From: CAZFIM01 sp964519615
GTDB lineage: Bacteria; Chloroflexota; Dehalococcoidia; GIF9; UBA5629
Length of the DNA: 55,762 nt
Assembly: GCA_964519615.1 (NCBI GenBank)
Contig: CAZFIM010000007.1
Location: 1-55,762, forward strand
Direction of reading: 5' to 3'
The notes beneath the pieces are model-generated. The model had not been told where the DNA came from. It searched no databases and saw only the letters and a list, made by a program, of their open reading frames with translations. The position numbers were made by a program, and so were the translations under genes. Shown piece by piece: positions 7,608 to 15,983 of this stretch (its first letter is position 1; each line of letters starts with the position of its first letter).

Positions 7608-8378
7608 TTAGCTGTATACGGGAATTCCTCTCTCTGCAAGGTGATGCTTTATATCGGAGATAGTAACTTCCTGGAAATGTAAGACGGATGCAGCCAGGAC
7701 TGCGGATGCTTTGCCAGAGACAACAGCTTCATAGAAATGTTCCAGTTTTCCCGCACCACCTGAGGCGGTAACAGGTATCCTGATTGCCTCAGCCACCGCT
7801 CTTGTCATTTCCAGATCATACCCGTCTTTTGTGCCGTCGGCATCTTTGCTGGTCAGCAGTATTTCACCCGCTCCCAGCGATTCAACTTTTTTTGCCCAGG
7901 ATACAACATCCATGCCTGTGGGCTGTTGGCCGCTGCTGATCACTACCTCCAACCGGTGCTTGTCGCTTTCGGGAGAATTTTTTTGACCATCTATAGCCAC
8001 CACCACCTTGCCCGAGCCGAACTTGTCGGCAGCTTCTCTAATGAGCTCCGGATTAGTAACGGCGGCGGAATTAATGGATATCTTATCGACGCCGAGTTTA
8101 AACAGGTCTTGCATATCTGATAGATTCCGTACTCCACCTCCTACTGTAAACGGTATACTTACCTTTTCTGCTACTTTCTTTACCCACTCCAGTCTGGTTT
8201 TTCTGTTTTCCAACGTGGCATAAATATCCAGGAAAACCAGTTCATCCGCCCCCTGTTTTACATAGGCTTCAGCGGCAGTGGCGGGATCGCAGGCATCTAT
8301 AAGGTCAATAAAATTGACCCCTTTGACCACCCTTCCTTCCTTTATATCTAGACATGGTATGATTTTGATGCTGTTCAT
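7608..8378 (-). CDS. hisF: Imidazole glycerol phosphate synthase cyclase subunit
   Basis: HisF is the (beta-alpha)8 cyclase half of IGP synthase. It joins PRFAR and ammonia (from HisH) to give IGP and AICAR in histidine synthesis. The catalytic residues are visible as Asp11 in PCLDIKEGRVVKG and Asp130 in VVVAIDGQ. The phosphate-binding loops are FTVGGGVR near residue 77 and TASGGAGKLEHF near the C-terminus. At 256 aa it has the normal length. The ATG overlaps the stop of nrpR by 4 bases (ATGA), so the two are co-translated. No other his gene is nearby, so hisF is separated from any his operon here. Confidence 0.97.
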   Translation of the reverse strand: MNSIKIIPCLDIKEGRVVKGVNFIDLIDACDPATAAEAYVKQGADELVFLDIYATLENRKTRLEWVKKVAEKVSIPFTVGGGVRNLSDMQDLFKLGVDKISINSAAVTNPELIREAADKFGSGKVVVAIDGQKNSPESDKHRLEVVISSGQQPTGMDVVSWAKKVESLGAGEILLTSKDADGTKDGYDLEMTRAVAEAIRIPVTASGGAGKLEHFYEAVVSGKASAVLAASVLHFQEVTISDIKHHLAERGIPVYS

Positions 8379-9376
8379 ATGGCCACCTTGCTGAAATCTC
8401 CTAATTGACGGTAATCAATAATTGTGCTCATGCTGTGATTCTCTATATTAAGGCCTGCTTCCTGTGCGAGAGCAACCGGATTGAGACCTCCTATTAAAAC
8501 AAGTCCTATGCGGTTAAGATCAACAGGTATTTCACAAATAGACTCGCTGGTGTTTCCCATCACCGCCAGACCATTCATACCAGCGGATTTGAGACCGCTC
8601 AGAACGTGCTCAACCGTGGGTTTACATACCGCCGGTATCTCACGGAAATTAGCCAGGATCTCGCCGCAGCCCGTGTCAATGGCGTTTTTAACTCTTGTCA
8701 TATTTGCCTTGATAAATATTTCGGATGGATCCAGTGACGAACCGTTGTAATGAATAATCTCTGTGAATCGTACAGGTTGGTTATCCTTTATTTGTAGAAT
8801 TCCTCCGAACCTGGAGTCCATTGGAACTCCGGCTTTGAGCAGTGTGCCGTTGATCACGACGCTGCAGACAGTCGCCAGACCGATTTTGTTCTGAGGCACT
8901 TTAATATCCCCGATGCTTTCTCCCGCTCTGGCTAATAGTACCTTGCTGCTTACACAGAGCCCTTTTTTGAAAGCAGGCCGCATAATCTTGAGCGCCTTCT
9001 CTAGCTCTGCTTCAGAAAAAAGCGATACATTTACAGGAATAACCCCTTGTTTTGTTTCATAGTCGAAAGCAGTGCGGAAAGCCAGTAATTCGATTCTGGA
9101 TATGGCAAAGCCCACTTTGTCCCTTGCACGGGCGTTTTTAATTTCATTTATACCGCTCTGGGTGATGCGCCTTCCATTTATACGGCCGGCAAGCTCCGTA
9201 AGGCCCCTTTCATCCAATATCTTCAAGTGATAGCGTACCGCACGTTCGCTGAGATTTATACCGTGATCCTGAAGTTTCTTGGCTATGACGCGTGCGCCAA
9301 CAGGTTTCTGAAAACTCTGCAGAACTTTCAGGATGGAAATTATTTTTTGCTCGACATTTAATGTTTTAAAAGCCAT
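8375..9376 (-). CDS. nrpR: NrpR-family transcriptional repressor (winged helix plus one NrpR/DUF128 domain)
   Basis: The 333-aa protein begins with a winged helix-turn-helix (about residues 1-75) and continues with a single NrpR regulatory domain, including repeated glycine-rich segments such as VLIGGLNPVALAQEAG. In methanogens NrpR represses nitrogen-fixation and assimilation genes and releases DNA when 2-oxoglutarate rises; the Methanococcus form has two NrpR domains, this one has one. I chose the ATG at 9376 because a strong promoter (9408-9436) starts transcription near 9400, which excludes the longer frame from 9463. The gene overlaps hisF by 4 bases and lies upstream of gdhA. A role in nitrogen or amino-acid control is inferred from family and context. 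Confidence 0.82.
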   Translation of the reverse strand: MAFKTLNVEQKIISILKVLQSFQKPVGARVIAKKLQDHGINLSERAVRYHLKILDERGLTELAGRINGRRITQSGINEIKNARARDKVGFAISRIELLAFRTAFDYETKQGVIPVNVSLFSEAELEKALKIMRPAFKKGLCVSSKVLLARAGESIGDIKVPQNKIGLATVCSVVINGTLLKAGVPMDSRFGGILQIKDNQPVRFTEIIHYNGSSLDPSEIFIKANMTRVKNAIDTGCGEILANFREIPAVCKPTVEHVLSGLKSAGMNGLAVMGNTSESICEIPVDLNRIGLVLIGGLNPVALAQEAGLNIENHSMSTIIDYRQLGDFSKVAI

Positions 9377-9407
9377 GTGTTTATGCCGGTAATCGGTTGC
9401 CGATGCC

Positions 9408-9436
9408 ACTATACAATAACCAAAAAACGTTGTCAA
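9408..9436 (-). promoter_or_regulatory. Strong promoter of nrpR-hisF
   Basis: On the minus strand a perfect TTGACA (complement of 9436-9431) and TATAGT (complement of 9413-9408) have a 17-base spacer. Transcription from about 9401 leaves a 5' leader of only about 25 bases before the ATG at 9376. Confidence 0.8.
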
Positions 9437-9454
9437 ATAGTAACAATGTGACAA
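9430..9454. promoter_or_regulatory. Inverted repeat over the nrpR -35 box, possible operator
   Basis: TTGTCA (9430-9435) and TGACAA (9449-9454) form a 6-bp inverted repeat with a 13-base spacer. The left arm overlaps the -35 box, so a bound dimer would affect transcription. A second short palindrome, ATCGG-TTG-CCGAT (9392-9404), lies in the leader. Neither matches the archaeal GGAA-N6-TTCC NrpR box. Confidence 0.45.
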
Positions 9455-9607
9455 AATATACACTATTTAATTCAGGTATAACAGGTGCACGGCAATAATC
9501 AGATTTATATGTCTTAAGGATAAGTCGGCGTGAAGCGAACAGCTATTTACATATCGTCGGCGACTTGCACTGTTTTCATAATGATGTGCTATTCAGACTG
9601 AAGCATG

Positions 9608-10288
9608 TCAGCTTTTGAATATATATCCTGTTCCGTGCTGGTTGAGAATCATTGAGGGAGGGATATCGTTGAGCTTTTTACGCAGGCGCCGTATATAGAT
9701 GCGAACATTATCGGTATCAGTCCATAGATCTTTGTCCCATATTTCATCTAATATCCTGTCGTACGAAACCACTTTGTCTTTATTTTTTACCAGCAGCACC
9801 AGAAGCTTGTATTCAATTTGCGTTAATTTAACCGCTTTGTTGTCAACGCTCACTTTCTGGTTGACAAAGTCTATGGAGAGCCTGTCGTTAATGATATTGG
9901 TATGATTTACCTGAAGCGGTGTGGCCTCCGTGCGGCGCAGAACGGCTTTTACCCTGGCTAAAAGAGTAAGATAGTTAAAAGGCTTAACGATGTAATCGTC
10001 AGCCCCGGCTTCCAGCCCCTTGAGCATATCTTCATCTTCGGAACGAACTGTTAATATAATCACGGGGACAGAAGAGAATTCTCTTATTCTTTTTAGTACA
10101 TCGAAACCGCTGATGTCCGGCAGATTCAGGTCAAGAATAACGACATCCGGCGATTCTTTCTTGACCAGGTTTATGCCTTCACGTCCTCTGGCTGCAGAAT
10201 GAAGGTCTACGCCGGGCCAGCGAAATTCAAAAGCTACATTGATAGCTTCTATTATGATCTGTTCATCTTCAATAATCAGTAGTTTCAT
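9608..10288 (-). CDS. OmpR-family response regulator
   Basis: This 226-aa protein has an N-terminal receiver domain (about 1-115) with the phospho-acceptor Asp53 in VVILDLNLPDISG and the conserved Lys in DDYIVKPFNY. The C-terminal winged-helix DNA-binding domain (about 130-226) carries LTQIEYKLLVLLVKN and DNVRIYIRRLRKKL, typical of the KdpE/PhoB type. Its start lies 2 bases after the stop of the upstream histidine kinase, so the two form one two-component operon. Target genes are not apparent. The receiver face and the DNA-binding domain look intact. Confidence 0.93.
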   Translation of the reverse strand: MKLLIIEDEQIIIEAINVAFEFRWPGVDLHSAARGREGINLVKKESPDVVILDLNLPDISGFDVLKRIREFSSVPVIILTVRSEDEDMLKGLEAGADDYIVKPFNYLTLLARVKAVLRRTEATPLQVNHTNIINDRLSIDFVNQKVSVDNKAVKLTQIEYKLLVLLVKNKDKVVSYDRILDEIWDKDLWTDTDNVRIYIRRLRKKLNDIPPSMILNQHGTGYIFKS

Positions 10289-10290
10289 AT

Positions 10291-11532
10291 CTATATTGAT
10301 ATATTTTCGCCCTTTTCAGCTTTGTAATAGATCGGGATAGTAAAGAAAAAACTTGAACCTTTCCCGAGCCTGCTTCTAGCCCATATCCTGCCGTTTTGGA
10401 GCTCGACCAACAGTTTGCAGAGTGATAACCCTATGCCCAGCCCACCTGCTTCTTTATCATGATAGCGTCGATAGCCCGGCTCAAATATCTTCTGCAGATC
10501 TGTGTATGGAATGCCGGGACCGTAGTCGCGTAGTTCGATCAATGCTGATTTATCCTGCAAGCTTGTTTTAATAATTACTTTGCCGCCTGTTCCTGCGTAT
10601 TTGAAGGCATTATTCAGCAAATTGAGAATTACCTGACCGGTCCTGCTTTCGTCAGCATATACGGGTGGAAGTGAGGATTCTATATCCAGTATGAGTTCGA
10701 TACCGTTTTGCTGAGCAAGAGCCTGTGTCTCATCGGCAAGGGTTCTTATAAGTTTCCCCAGATCAAAAGGAGCGATATCAACTTCAAGATCACCAGTTTC
10801 ACCCTTTACAACATCGTGTAATTTGTTAATACGATTGTTTAAATTGTTTGCACCTTCCCAGACGAAACGTGAAAGCTTTTCCCACCGCTTTCCTTCGGTC
10901 TCTTCCATGAGCAGCTGGCTGGTTGCCATAAGCGACGTGAGCGGAGTTTTCAGCTCATGTATTAGATTCCTTGTAAAAGTCACTCTGTTCTGCATTTCCA
11001 GCTGGAGTTTCTGGCGGATTTTCCGTTCACGTTTATATAGTGATTCAAACCTGACTTCAGCCAGCTTACGCTCTATTACATGCCCCAACCTCTCTGCTAT
11101 CATATGTATTAGATGCCGTTCCTCATTGAGAAAGGGACCTTCGTCTTGAGTTGGCTTTTCTTCGAGATAGTAGACCTCTACCACCCCGCGATTTTTACCG
11201 TTGGCAAATATGGTCTCAGCCAGACTCCAGTCGGTCTGGCGAAAGTTGTCAGTACTGAATATCTGTTTATTATATTTGATTTGTGCACAGGTGATTTCCG
11301 GATATTGCCATGATGGGGGGATTAATTCAACCACCGCTCGCATCGTGTCTTCCATTGTCAGATTTTGCTCTACCAGTTGAGAAATACCATAAAGGCAGTT
11401 TAGTTCTTTGATGCGCTCGGTGAGTTTGTGAGTCAGCTCATGCAATTCCTTGATTTCTTCGACGTCACGCAACTTTCCATAGTCACCGTTCTTTAAGTAT
11501 GTTGAATATTTATGATGTGATATTTTAGCCAT
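10291..11532 (-). CDS. Cytoplasmic GAF-like sensor histidine kinase
   Basis: The 413-aa protein has no obvious transmembrane segment. An N-terminal coiled region (20-50) leads into a GAF-like sensor domain (about 45-155). The HisKA domain carries phospho-acceptor His192 in RNLIHELKTPLTSL, and the HATPase domain has N-box LLNNAFKYAG, G1 DYGPGIP and G2 GGLGIGLSLCK. The sensed signal is unknown; a soluble GAF kinase would read a cytoplasmic ligand. It is transcribed with its OmpR-type partner just downstream. The domain order resembles soluble hybrid-lacking kinases found in many Chloroflexota, but this is inference. Confidence 0.92.
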   Translation of the reverse strand: MAKISHHKYSTYLKNGDYGKLRDVEEIKELHELTHKLTERIKELNCLYGISQLVEQNLTMEDTMRAVVELIPPSWQYPEITCAQIKYNKQIFSTDNFRQTDWSLAETIFANGKNRGVVEVYYLEEKPTQDEGPFLNEERHLIHMIAERLGHVIERKLAEVRFESLYKRERKIRQKLQLEMQNRVTFTRNLIHELKTPLTSLMATSQLLMEETEGKRWEKLSRFVWEGANNLNNRINKLHDVVKGETGDLEVDIAPFDLGKLIRTLADETQALAQQNGIELILDIESSLPPVYADESRTGQVILNLLNNAFKYAGTGGKVIIKTSLQDKSALIELRDYGPGIPYTDLQKIFEPGYRRYHDKEAGGLGIGLSLCKLLVELQNGRIWARSRLGKGSSFFFTIPIYYKAEKGENISI

Positions 11533-11865
11533 TTTACGCCGACCTTGCGCTTGCTCCTCTATTTTAGTTCTGATTACGTTCTTTTACAATCGCATGGGCG
11601 ATAAACGTAGTTGTTCTTTTTATTATTTTTACTCTAAGGCAACAATCCATAGTTGTGGTGCGATAGAGCGCGCATTGCCTGCTTCTAAATCTTTTGATAT
11701 AGTATACCTCGTATAGCGATGTCTATAATAGACGTGTAAGTGATTGGCGGGTCTGGAAAGCAGTTGGTAATCCGGTATATAGCATGGTATACTTTCCGAA
11801 CGATTTGTCGGCGCAAATGCATAACTCTTTTTACGGTTTTAGTTCGCGCATATATGTGAGATTGT
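11533..11865. promoter_or_regulatory. Divergent intergenic region between the sensor kinase and the fatty-acid operon
   Basis: This 333-base region must hold promoters for both directions. On the plus strand TTGGTA (11764-11769) and TATACT (11788-11793) are 18 bases apart and could serve the MaoC operon. A palindrome GTCTAT-A-ATAGAC (11721-11733) contains a TATAAT and may be an operator. I see no ORF with a good ribosome-binding site and no RNA gene. Confidence 0.4.
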
Positions 11866-12279
11866 ATGCCTAAAGAGAACAGGATAGAGTGCAGTAAGGT
11901 TGATAAAGGGTTTGAGTTTCCCGCTGCTGCGTGCGACCTCGATGCCCGTTGGGTGACGCGCTACCTGGATGCCGTCGATGAACAGAGCAGAGAATATCTG
12001 GAGGAGGGGCTTGTTCCTCCAATGGCGGCGGCGACATATGCCATGTCGTCTCTGGGCAATATGCTCAATATGCCTCCCGGGGCGATACATGTTTCCCAGT
12101 CATTTGATTTCCTTGATACATTGCGGATAGGTGACCGTATTGTGTGTCATTCAAAGGTGATAAAGAAACGGATAATGGGAGATATGGCGCTTATGGCTTT
12201 TGAGATTACTATTACCGATCGGCAGGATAAGCCTGTACTGAAAGGCACTATGGACGTTATGCTGACAGGTAAGCCTTGA
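11866..12279 (+). CDS. MaoC/FAS1-type hotdog dehydratase, non-catalytic-looking subunit
   Basis: This 137-aa protein looks like a hotdog fold of the N-terminal MaoC-dehydratase type. Conserved structural bits such as PPMAAATYAMSSLGNML, VSQSFDFLDTLRIGDRIV and the terminal strand fit that fold. It lacks the hydratase-2 catalytic Asp/His motif that the next gene has. In mycobacterial HadAB the dehydratase is likewise made of one substrate-binding and one catalytic subunit. The next gene starts 16 bases later and the order fits such a pair. Ribosome-binding sequence before the ATG is weak, so the start is moderately sure. Product: 3-hydroxyacyl-thioester dehydratase subunit in fatty-acid elongation (inferred). 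Confidence 0.75.
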   Translation: MPKENRIECSKVDKGFEFPAAACDLDARWVTRYLDAVDEQSREYLEEGLVPPMAAATYAMSSLGNMLNMPPGAIHVSQSFDFLDTLRIGDRIVCHSKVIKKRIMGDMALMAFEITITDRQDKPVLKGTMDVMLTGKP

Positions 12280-12295
12280 TATTAATGATAAAACC

Positions 12296-12736
12296 ATGAA
12301 AGATACGGATATAGAAGCGATATACTTGAAAGCGGGTGATAATCTGCCTGAATTTAAAAAGGAAGTACTGCAGGAGGCTATTAACCGTTACGCAGAGGCC
12401 AGCGGCGACTATAATCCCATACATATAGATAACGAATTTGCCGTAAAAACCCCTTTAGGCGGCACGATCGCGCACGGCATGTTAATACTGGCTTATATAA
12501 CCGGGATGGTTGGGAATGTTTTTGGGCCAAGGTGGAGTTCGAACGGCTCGCTCAGTGTGAGGTTTAAAAATCCTGCCCGGCCGGGGGATAGGCTTACCTT
12601 CGCTGGAAAAGTCCGTACCATTACGGACAGCGTTGATATGAGGCTCTATACCTGTGATATCAGATGCAGCAATCAGCATGACGATACGGTCGTTACCGGA
12701 GAAATTTGCGCCAGATTGAAATTACCGGCTGGATGA
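12296..12736 (+). CDS. MaoC-family (R)-3-hydroxyacyl-ACP/CoA dehydratase, catalytic subunit
   Basis: The 146-aa hotdog protein carries the hydratase-2 motif YAEASGDYNPIHID. Its Asp and His are the catalytic dyad for dehydrating (R)-3-hydroxyacyl thioesters to trans-2-enoyl thioesters. The following GGTIAHGMLILAYI is the typical second half of the motif. It lies 16 bases after its non-catalytic-looking partner and just before ACP and a FabL-type reductase, so the ACP-linked fatty-acid cycle is more likely than beta-oxidation. The arrangement recalls HadA/HadB in mycobacteria. A role in PHA-type (R)-specific hydration is the main alternative. Confidence 0.88.
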   Translation: MKDTDIEAIYLKAGDNLPEFKKEVLQEAINRYAEASGDYNPIHIDNEFAVKTPLGGTIAHGMLILAYITGMVGNVFGPRWSSNGSLSVRFKNPARPGDRLTFAGKVRTITDSVDMRLYTCDIRCSNQHDDTVVTGEICARLKLPAG

Positions 12737-12819
12737 TATAAGTGCAGTAGATTGCGTACGCTGCGCTTTTTTAACGGAGCGGGAAAAGCAAACTAATACT
12801 AGTCAATAAAGGAGTTACG

Positions 12820-13062
12820 ATGACGGTTGAAGAGAAAGTAAAAGAGATCACTGCCAGGATTACACATAAAAGTGTAGATGAGATTAAGACAGATGGAACC
12901 TTTAAGGACCTGGAAGCTGATTCTCTCGATGTAGTACAGATACTGGTAGCACTGGAAGAGGAATATAATATTGAGCTCGAGGATGAGGAAATGCAGAGGG
13001 TCACCAATATGGGTGAGTTCGTTGCCTATATTGAGCGGAAAGTAGCCGAAAAAGGAAGCTGA
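12820..13062 (+). CDS. acpP: Acyl carrier protein
   Basis: This 80-aa acidic four-helix protein has Ser35 in LEADSLDVVQ, the DSL site that receives 4'-phosphopantetheine. The acidic recognition helix that follows (ALEEEYNIELEDEEMQ) is typical of type II fatty-acid ACPs. The start is preceded by AAAGGAG. It lies between the MaoC pair and the FabL-like gene, 11 bases before the latter. It may be a specialised ACP for this small cluster, since I cannot see whether another ACP exists elsewhere in the genome. Confidence 0.95.
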   Translation: MTVEEKVKEITARITHKSVDEIKTDGTFKDLEADSLDVVQILVALEEEYNIELEDEEMQRVTNMGEFVAYIERKVAEKGS

Positions 13063-13073
13063 TCCGGGTAATC

Positions 13074-13835
13074 ATGCGTGATAATGGGCCATTAAAGGGC
13101 AAGGTAGCTCTTGTCACCGGAGGCTCGCGCGGGATCGGAAAGGCAATCTCGTTAAAACTCGCTTCTCTGGGCGCGGAAGTCATCATCAATTATTTCCGCA
13201 AAACCGCTGCAGCAGAGGAGACGGCGGCTGAGATACGTGCCCGCGGAGTGAAAGCCTATCTAATCAAAGCGAATATAGGTGAACCTGAGAAGATCGACGC
13301 CATGTTCGCGGAGATCGAAGACAGGTTCGGCCGTCTGGATATATTCATAAGTAATGCTGCTTCCGGTACTCCTCGCCCTCCTCTGGACCTGGACCGGAAG
13401 GGTTGGGATTGGACCATGGATATCAACGCACGTGCTTTTCTGCTCTGCAGTCAGCGTGCGGTTCCGCTGATGAAAAGAGGCGGAAAAATCGTCAGTATAT
13501 CGAGCCTGGGCTCATTTCTGGTGCTGCCTTCTTATACATCAGTGGGGGTATCAAAAGCAGCGCTTGAAGCCCTTACCAGATATCTTGCTATCGATCTTGC
13601 GCCTCAAGGAATATGTGTAAATTGTGTTTCCGGCGGTGCGGTTGAAACAGACTCGTTTAAAGCGTATGCCGAGGAAGCTGCCGAGCGAGGATTTGCGGTA
13701 CAGAACACCCCGGCGGGACGGACAGTAAAACCGGAGGATATCGCCGGTGTGGTGGCTTTTCTTTGCAGTGAAGATGCCTTTATGATTCGCGGTCAGGTCG
13801 TTATCGTTGACGGAGGACTAAGCCTGCAGTTATAG
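13074..13835 (+). CDS. fabL: Enoyl-[acyl carrier protein] reductase, FabL type (SDR)
   Basis: The 253-aa short-chain dehydrogenase has the cofactor motif TGGSRGIG (15-22) and the SNAAS segment. The catalytic pair is Tyr154 and Lys161, spaced Y-x6-K. That spacing is the signature of enoyl-ACP reductases; FabG ketoreductases have Y-x3-K. The stretches SSLGSFLVLPSYTSVGVSKA, NCVSGGAVETDS and NTPAGR resemble Bacillus FabL closely. The enzyme would reduce trans-2-enoyl-ACP with NADPH. It is the last gene of the MaoC-MaoC-ACP-FabL operon, so the operon can dehydrate and reduce acyl-ACP but lacks its own FabG and FabF. Confidence 0.9.
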   Translation: MRDNGPLKGKVALVTGGSRGIGKAISLKLASLGAEVIINYFRKTAAAEETAAEIRARGVKAYLIKANIGEPEKIDAMFAEIEDRFGRLDIFISNAASGTPRPPLDLDRKGWDWTMDINARAFLLCSQRAVPLMKRGGKIVSISSLGSFLVLPSYTSVGVSKAALEALTRYLAIDLAPQGICVNCVSGGAVETDSFKAYAEEAAERGFAVQNTPAGRTVKPEDIAGVVAFLCSEDAFMIRGQVVIVDGGLSLQL

Positions 13836-14003
13836 CTATGCGTTCGGTTCAGAAACAAATTCTGTTTACACGCAGCAGTTCAGACGGGATATTTTAGTTA
13901 CGGCAATTGCGTTCGGCTGGACCTCTTGTATCAAAAGTCCATGAAATATTGCTTATTAATCAGCTCTCCCTCTTTTTAGCTTGCCTGTACAAAGGCAATA
14001 AAA

Positions 14004-14046
14004 AACTACCACCCCGCTGATCGTGAAATCAAGCGGAGAGGTAGTT
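14004..14046 (-). terminator. Terminator of the first TRAP operon
   Basis: AACTACC...CCGCT (14004-14018) pairs with AGCGG...GGTAGTT (14032-14046) with two mismatches, giving a 15-position stem. On the minus strand it is followed by a T-rich run (complement of 14005-13997). It lies 28 bases past the dctM stop. Confidence 0.85.
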
Positions 14047-14073
14047 ATAACCTCATAATTACTTTATACCTCG

Positions 14074-15387
14074 TTAGCCCTTGGATACACCGGGCAACCA
14101 TAGTGTAATCTGGGGGAACGCGAGCATAATGCCCATTGCAATTATATAGAGAACACACATCGGTATCGCTGCCCGATAAATATCACCCATAGTCGTATCT
14201 TTTGACATGACGCCTTTCATTATGAAGAGAGACAACCCAAACGGAGGTGTATTGCTCGCTGTGGCGATATTGACCAGGAAGATAGCAAGGAACCATACCG
14301 GATTGAAACCAAGGGGAGCCACCAGCGGTATAAAAATGGGCAGGGTAATCATCATGATGGAGATTACTTCCATGAAGCAGCCAAGAATCAATACGACAAC
14401 CTGCATGGCAATAATGATCAATATAGGCTCTACGGGCAGAGTAGTGATAAATTCTGCCATTCCCTTGCTTGCCCCGCTGAATGCCAGAATCTGGCTGAAT
14501 GCCTGGGCACCGGTGATAATCAGGAAGATCATTCCCACCATTTTAGTGGTGCTGGTCACCGATTTTTTAAATATTTTCCAGTTCATCAGCCCGTAAACGG
14601 CTGCAAGGATAAATGTTCCAAAGCATCCTGTGGCAGCGGCTTCCGAGGGAGTTGCTACGCCGATTATCATTACACCGATAACCAGGAAGATGACAATGCC
14701 CTGAGGCAAAACGTATTTGGCGGTGTCTTTAAGCTTGGTGGACAATGATGAAGGCGGTACATTATAAACAGGCGCCAGCTGCGGCTGAAGTATGCTTCTA
14801 AGGACAATATAGAAGACAAGGATAATGGCAATCATTATTCCCGGCATAATTATAGCCAGAAGTGTTTCAGCCACTGATACCTCGCTTATAGTTGCCCCCA
14901 ATACTGCAAGCGCGCTGGGTGGTATGAGCATGGCAAGACCTGCACTGGCCAAAATGGGGCCGATAGTAAGAGGCTTCTTATATCCGGCCTGTTCCATCTG
15001 CGGGACTAGGGAAGAGCCCAGTATTGCCACGCTGGCAAGAGCCGTACCGGTAAGCGCGGCCAGCAGTGTCCCTGCTCCGACCGCAAGTAAACTCAACCTG
15101 CCCGGCACTTTGCCTAACCACTTGTCAAGCGTACGTACCAATATCGGTGCTACACCCGACGTGAACATGAAATCACCCATCAAAATAAAAAGGCAAAGCG
15201 GTATCATGGTGAACGTATTGAGCGAATTGAACATTCTGCTGATAAGCTGCTCCCAGCCCGTGGGCCCGGAGAAAATGAAAAGCCAGACCAGGTTAACTAA
15301 CAAGAAACAGAAAGCGACAGGCAGCCCGAGCACCATCAGCACTATAAGCATTCCGAATATTAATAATAAGACCAGTTGCCAATCCAT
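14074..15387 (-). CDS. dctM: TRAP transporter large permease subunit (DctM family)
   Basis: This 437-aa protein is the main ion-coupled permease of a tripartite TRAP system. It is hydrophobic throughout, with about 12 predicted membrane segments, and family-typical loops such as ALTGTALASVAILGSSLVPQM, SAGLAMLIPPSALAVLGA and the later TASNTPPFGLSLF. It moves a carboxylate substrate with sodium or protons. It follows dctQ by 11 bases in a dctP-dctQ-dctM operon. This operon lies before the AOR and molybdoenzyme genes on the same strand, hinting that its substrate feeds them, but the substrate cannot be read from the sequence. Confidence 0.94.
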   Translation of the reverse strand: MDWQLVLLLIFGMLIVLMVLGLPVAFCFLLVNLVWLFIFSGPTGWEQLISRMFNSLNTFTMIPLCLFILMGDFMFTSGVAPILVRTLDKWLGKVPGRLSLLAVGAGTLLAALTGTALASVAILGSSLVPQMEQAGYKKPLTIGPILASAGLAMLIPPSALAVLGATISEVSVAETLLAIIMPGIMIAIILVFYIVLRSILQPQLAPVYNVPPSSLSTKLKDTAKYVLPQGIVIFLVIGVMIIGVATPSEAAATGCFGTFILAAVYGLMNWKIFKKSVTSTTKMVGMIFLIITGAQAFSQILAFSGASKGMAEFITTLPVEPILIIIAMQVVVLILGCFMEVISIMMITLPIFIPLVAPLGFNPVWFLAIFLVNIATASNTPPFGLSLFIMKGVMSKDTTMGDIYRAAIPMCVLYIIAMGIMLAFPQITLWLPGVSKG

Positions 15388-15398
15388 TGTAGTCTAAC

Positions 15399-15947
15399 TC
15401 ACTTATCTATAGCTTCATTAGTATCAGTGGTCTCTGACCTTTTGTGAGCCTTCAGCTTTTTTACCTGACCGTCTATACACCGCAATGTCTGAATAAAAAG
15501 CAAAATAAAGCCAAAGGGAATAATGGTCATCAGAGGCCATTTAGGCCAGGCAAGAATAGTCGGCGTAAGCAGCTTCATCTTATAATGAGTGATCACGGCC
15601 AATATCCCGTAATAGATAATTAACGCACATATCGCCACGATAATTGTATATAAGATTATCGAAAGTGCAATCTTTCCTTTCCCTTTTAAGTGGCCGCTGA
15701 GAAAGTCCATTTTTACATGGTCGTCGTTTTTCAATATCCATGCTCCAGTGAGAAATGGTATAAATACCAGCATATAGCATGAAATCTCGCTGATCCACTC
15801 GGTAGGTTTATTTAAGAAAAAGCCCAGGAGAACATCGATGGTGACGATAACCATCAGAATGACGGCAAAGGCACCTGCTATGGCAGCCATACCTGCGATT
15901 AAACCATCAAAGCCGCGATTGAATAAAGATATTGTTCTCTTGAGCAT
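15399..15947 (-). CDS. dctQ: TRAP transporter small permease subunit (DctQ family)
   Basis: This 182-aa membrane protein has four predicted helices: about 15-40, 50-72, 92-115 and 135-158. It shows the DctQ pattern in which a Trp-rich turn (NKPTEWISEISCYMLVFIPFLTGAW) is followed by the charged DDHVKMDFL. It links the permease to the binding protein. The start is preceded by GGAGG. A strong stem-loop lies just upstream, between this gene and dctP. The C-terminus has a charged tail. Confidence 0.93.
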   Translation of the reverse strand: MLKRTISLFNRGFDGLIAGMAAIAGAFAVILMVIVTIDVLLGFFLNKPTEWISEISCYMLVFIPFLTGAWILKNDDHVKMDFLSGHLKGKGKIALSIILYTIIVAICALIIYYGILAVITHYKMKLLTPTILAWPKWPLMTIIPFGFILLFIQTLRCIDGQVKKLKAHKRSETTDTNEAIDK

Positions 15948-15983
15948 TTAATTGTGCCTCCGTATGTAAAGACAGAGTGCATA

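Noticed and set aside
8375..9463. Longer NrpR frame from 9463
   Set aside because: The promoter at 9408-9436 lies inside this extension, so the added codons would not be transcribed. The winged-helix domain starts right after the ATG at 9376.
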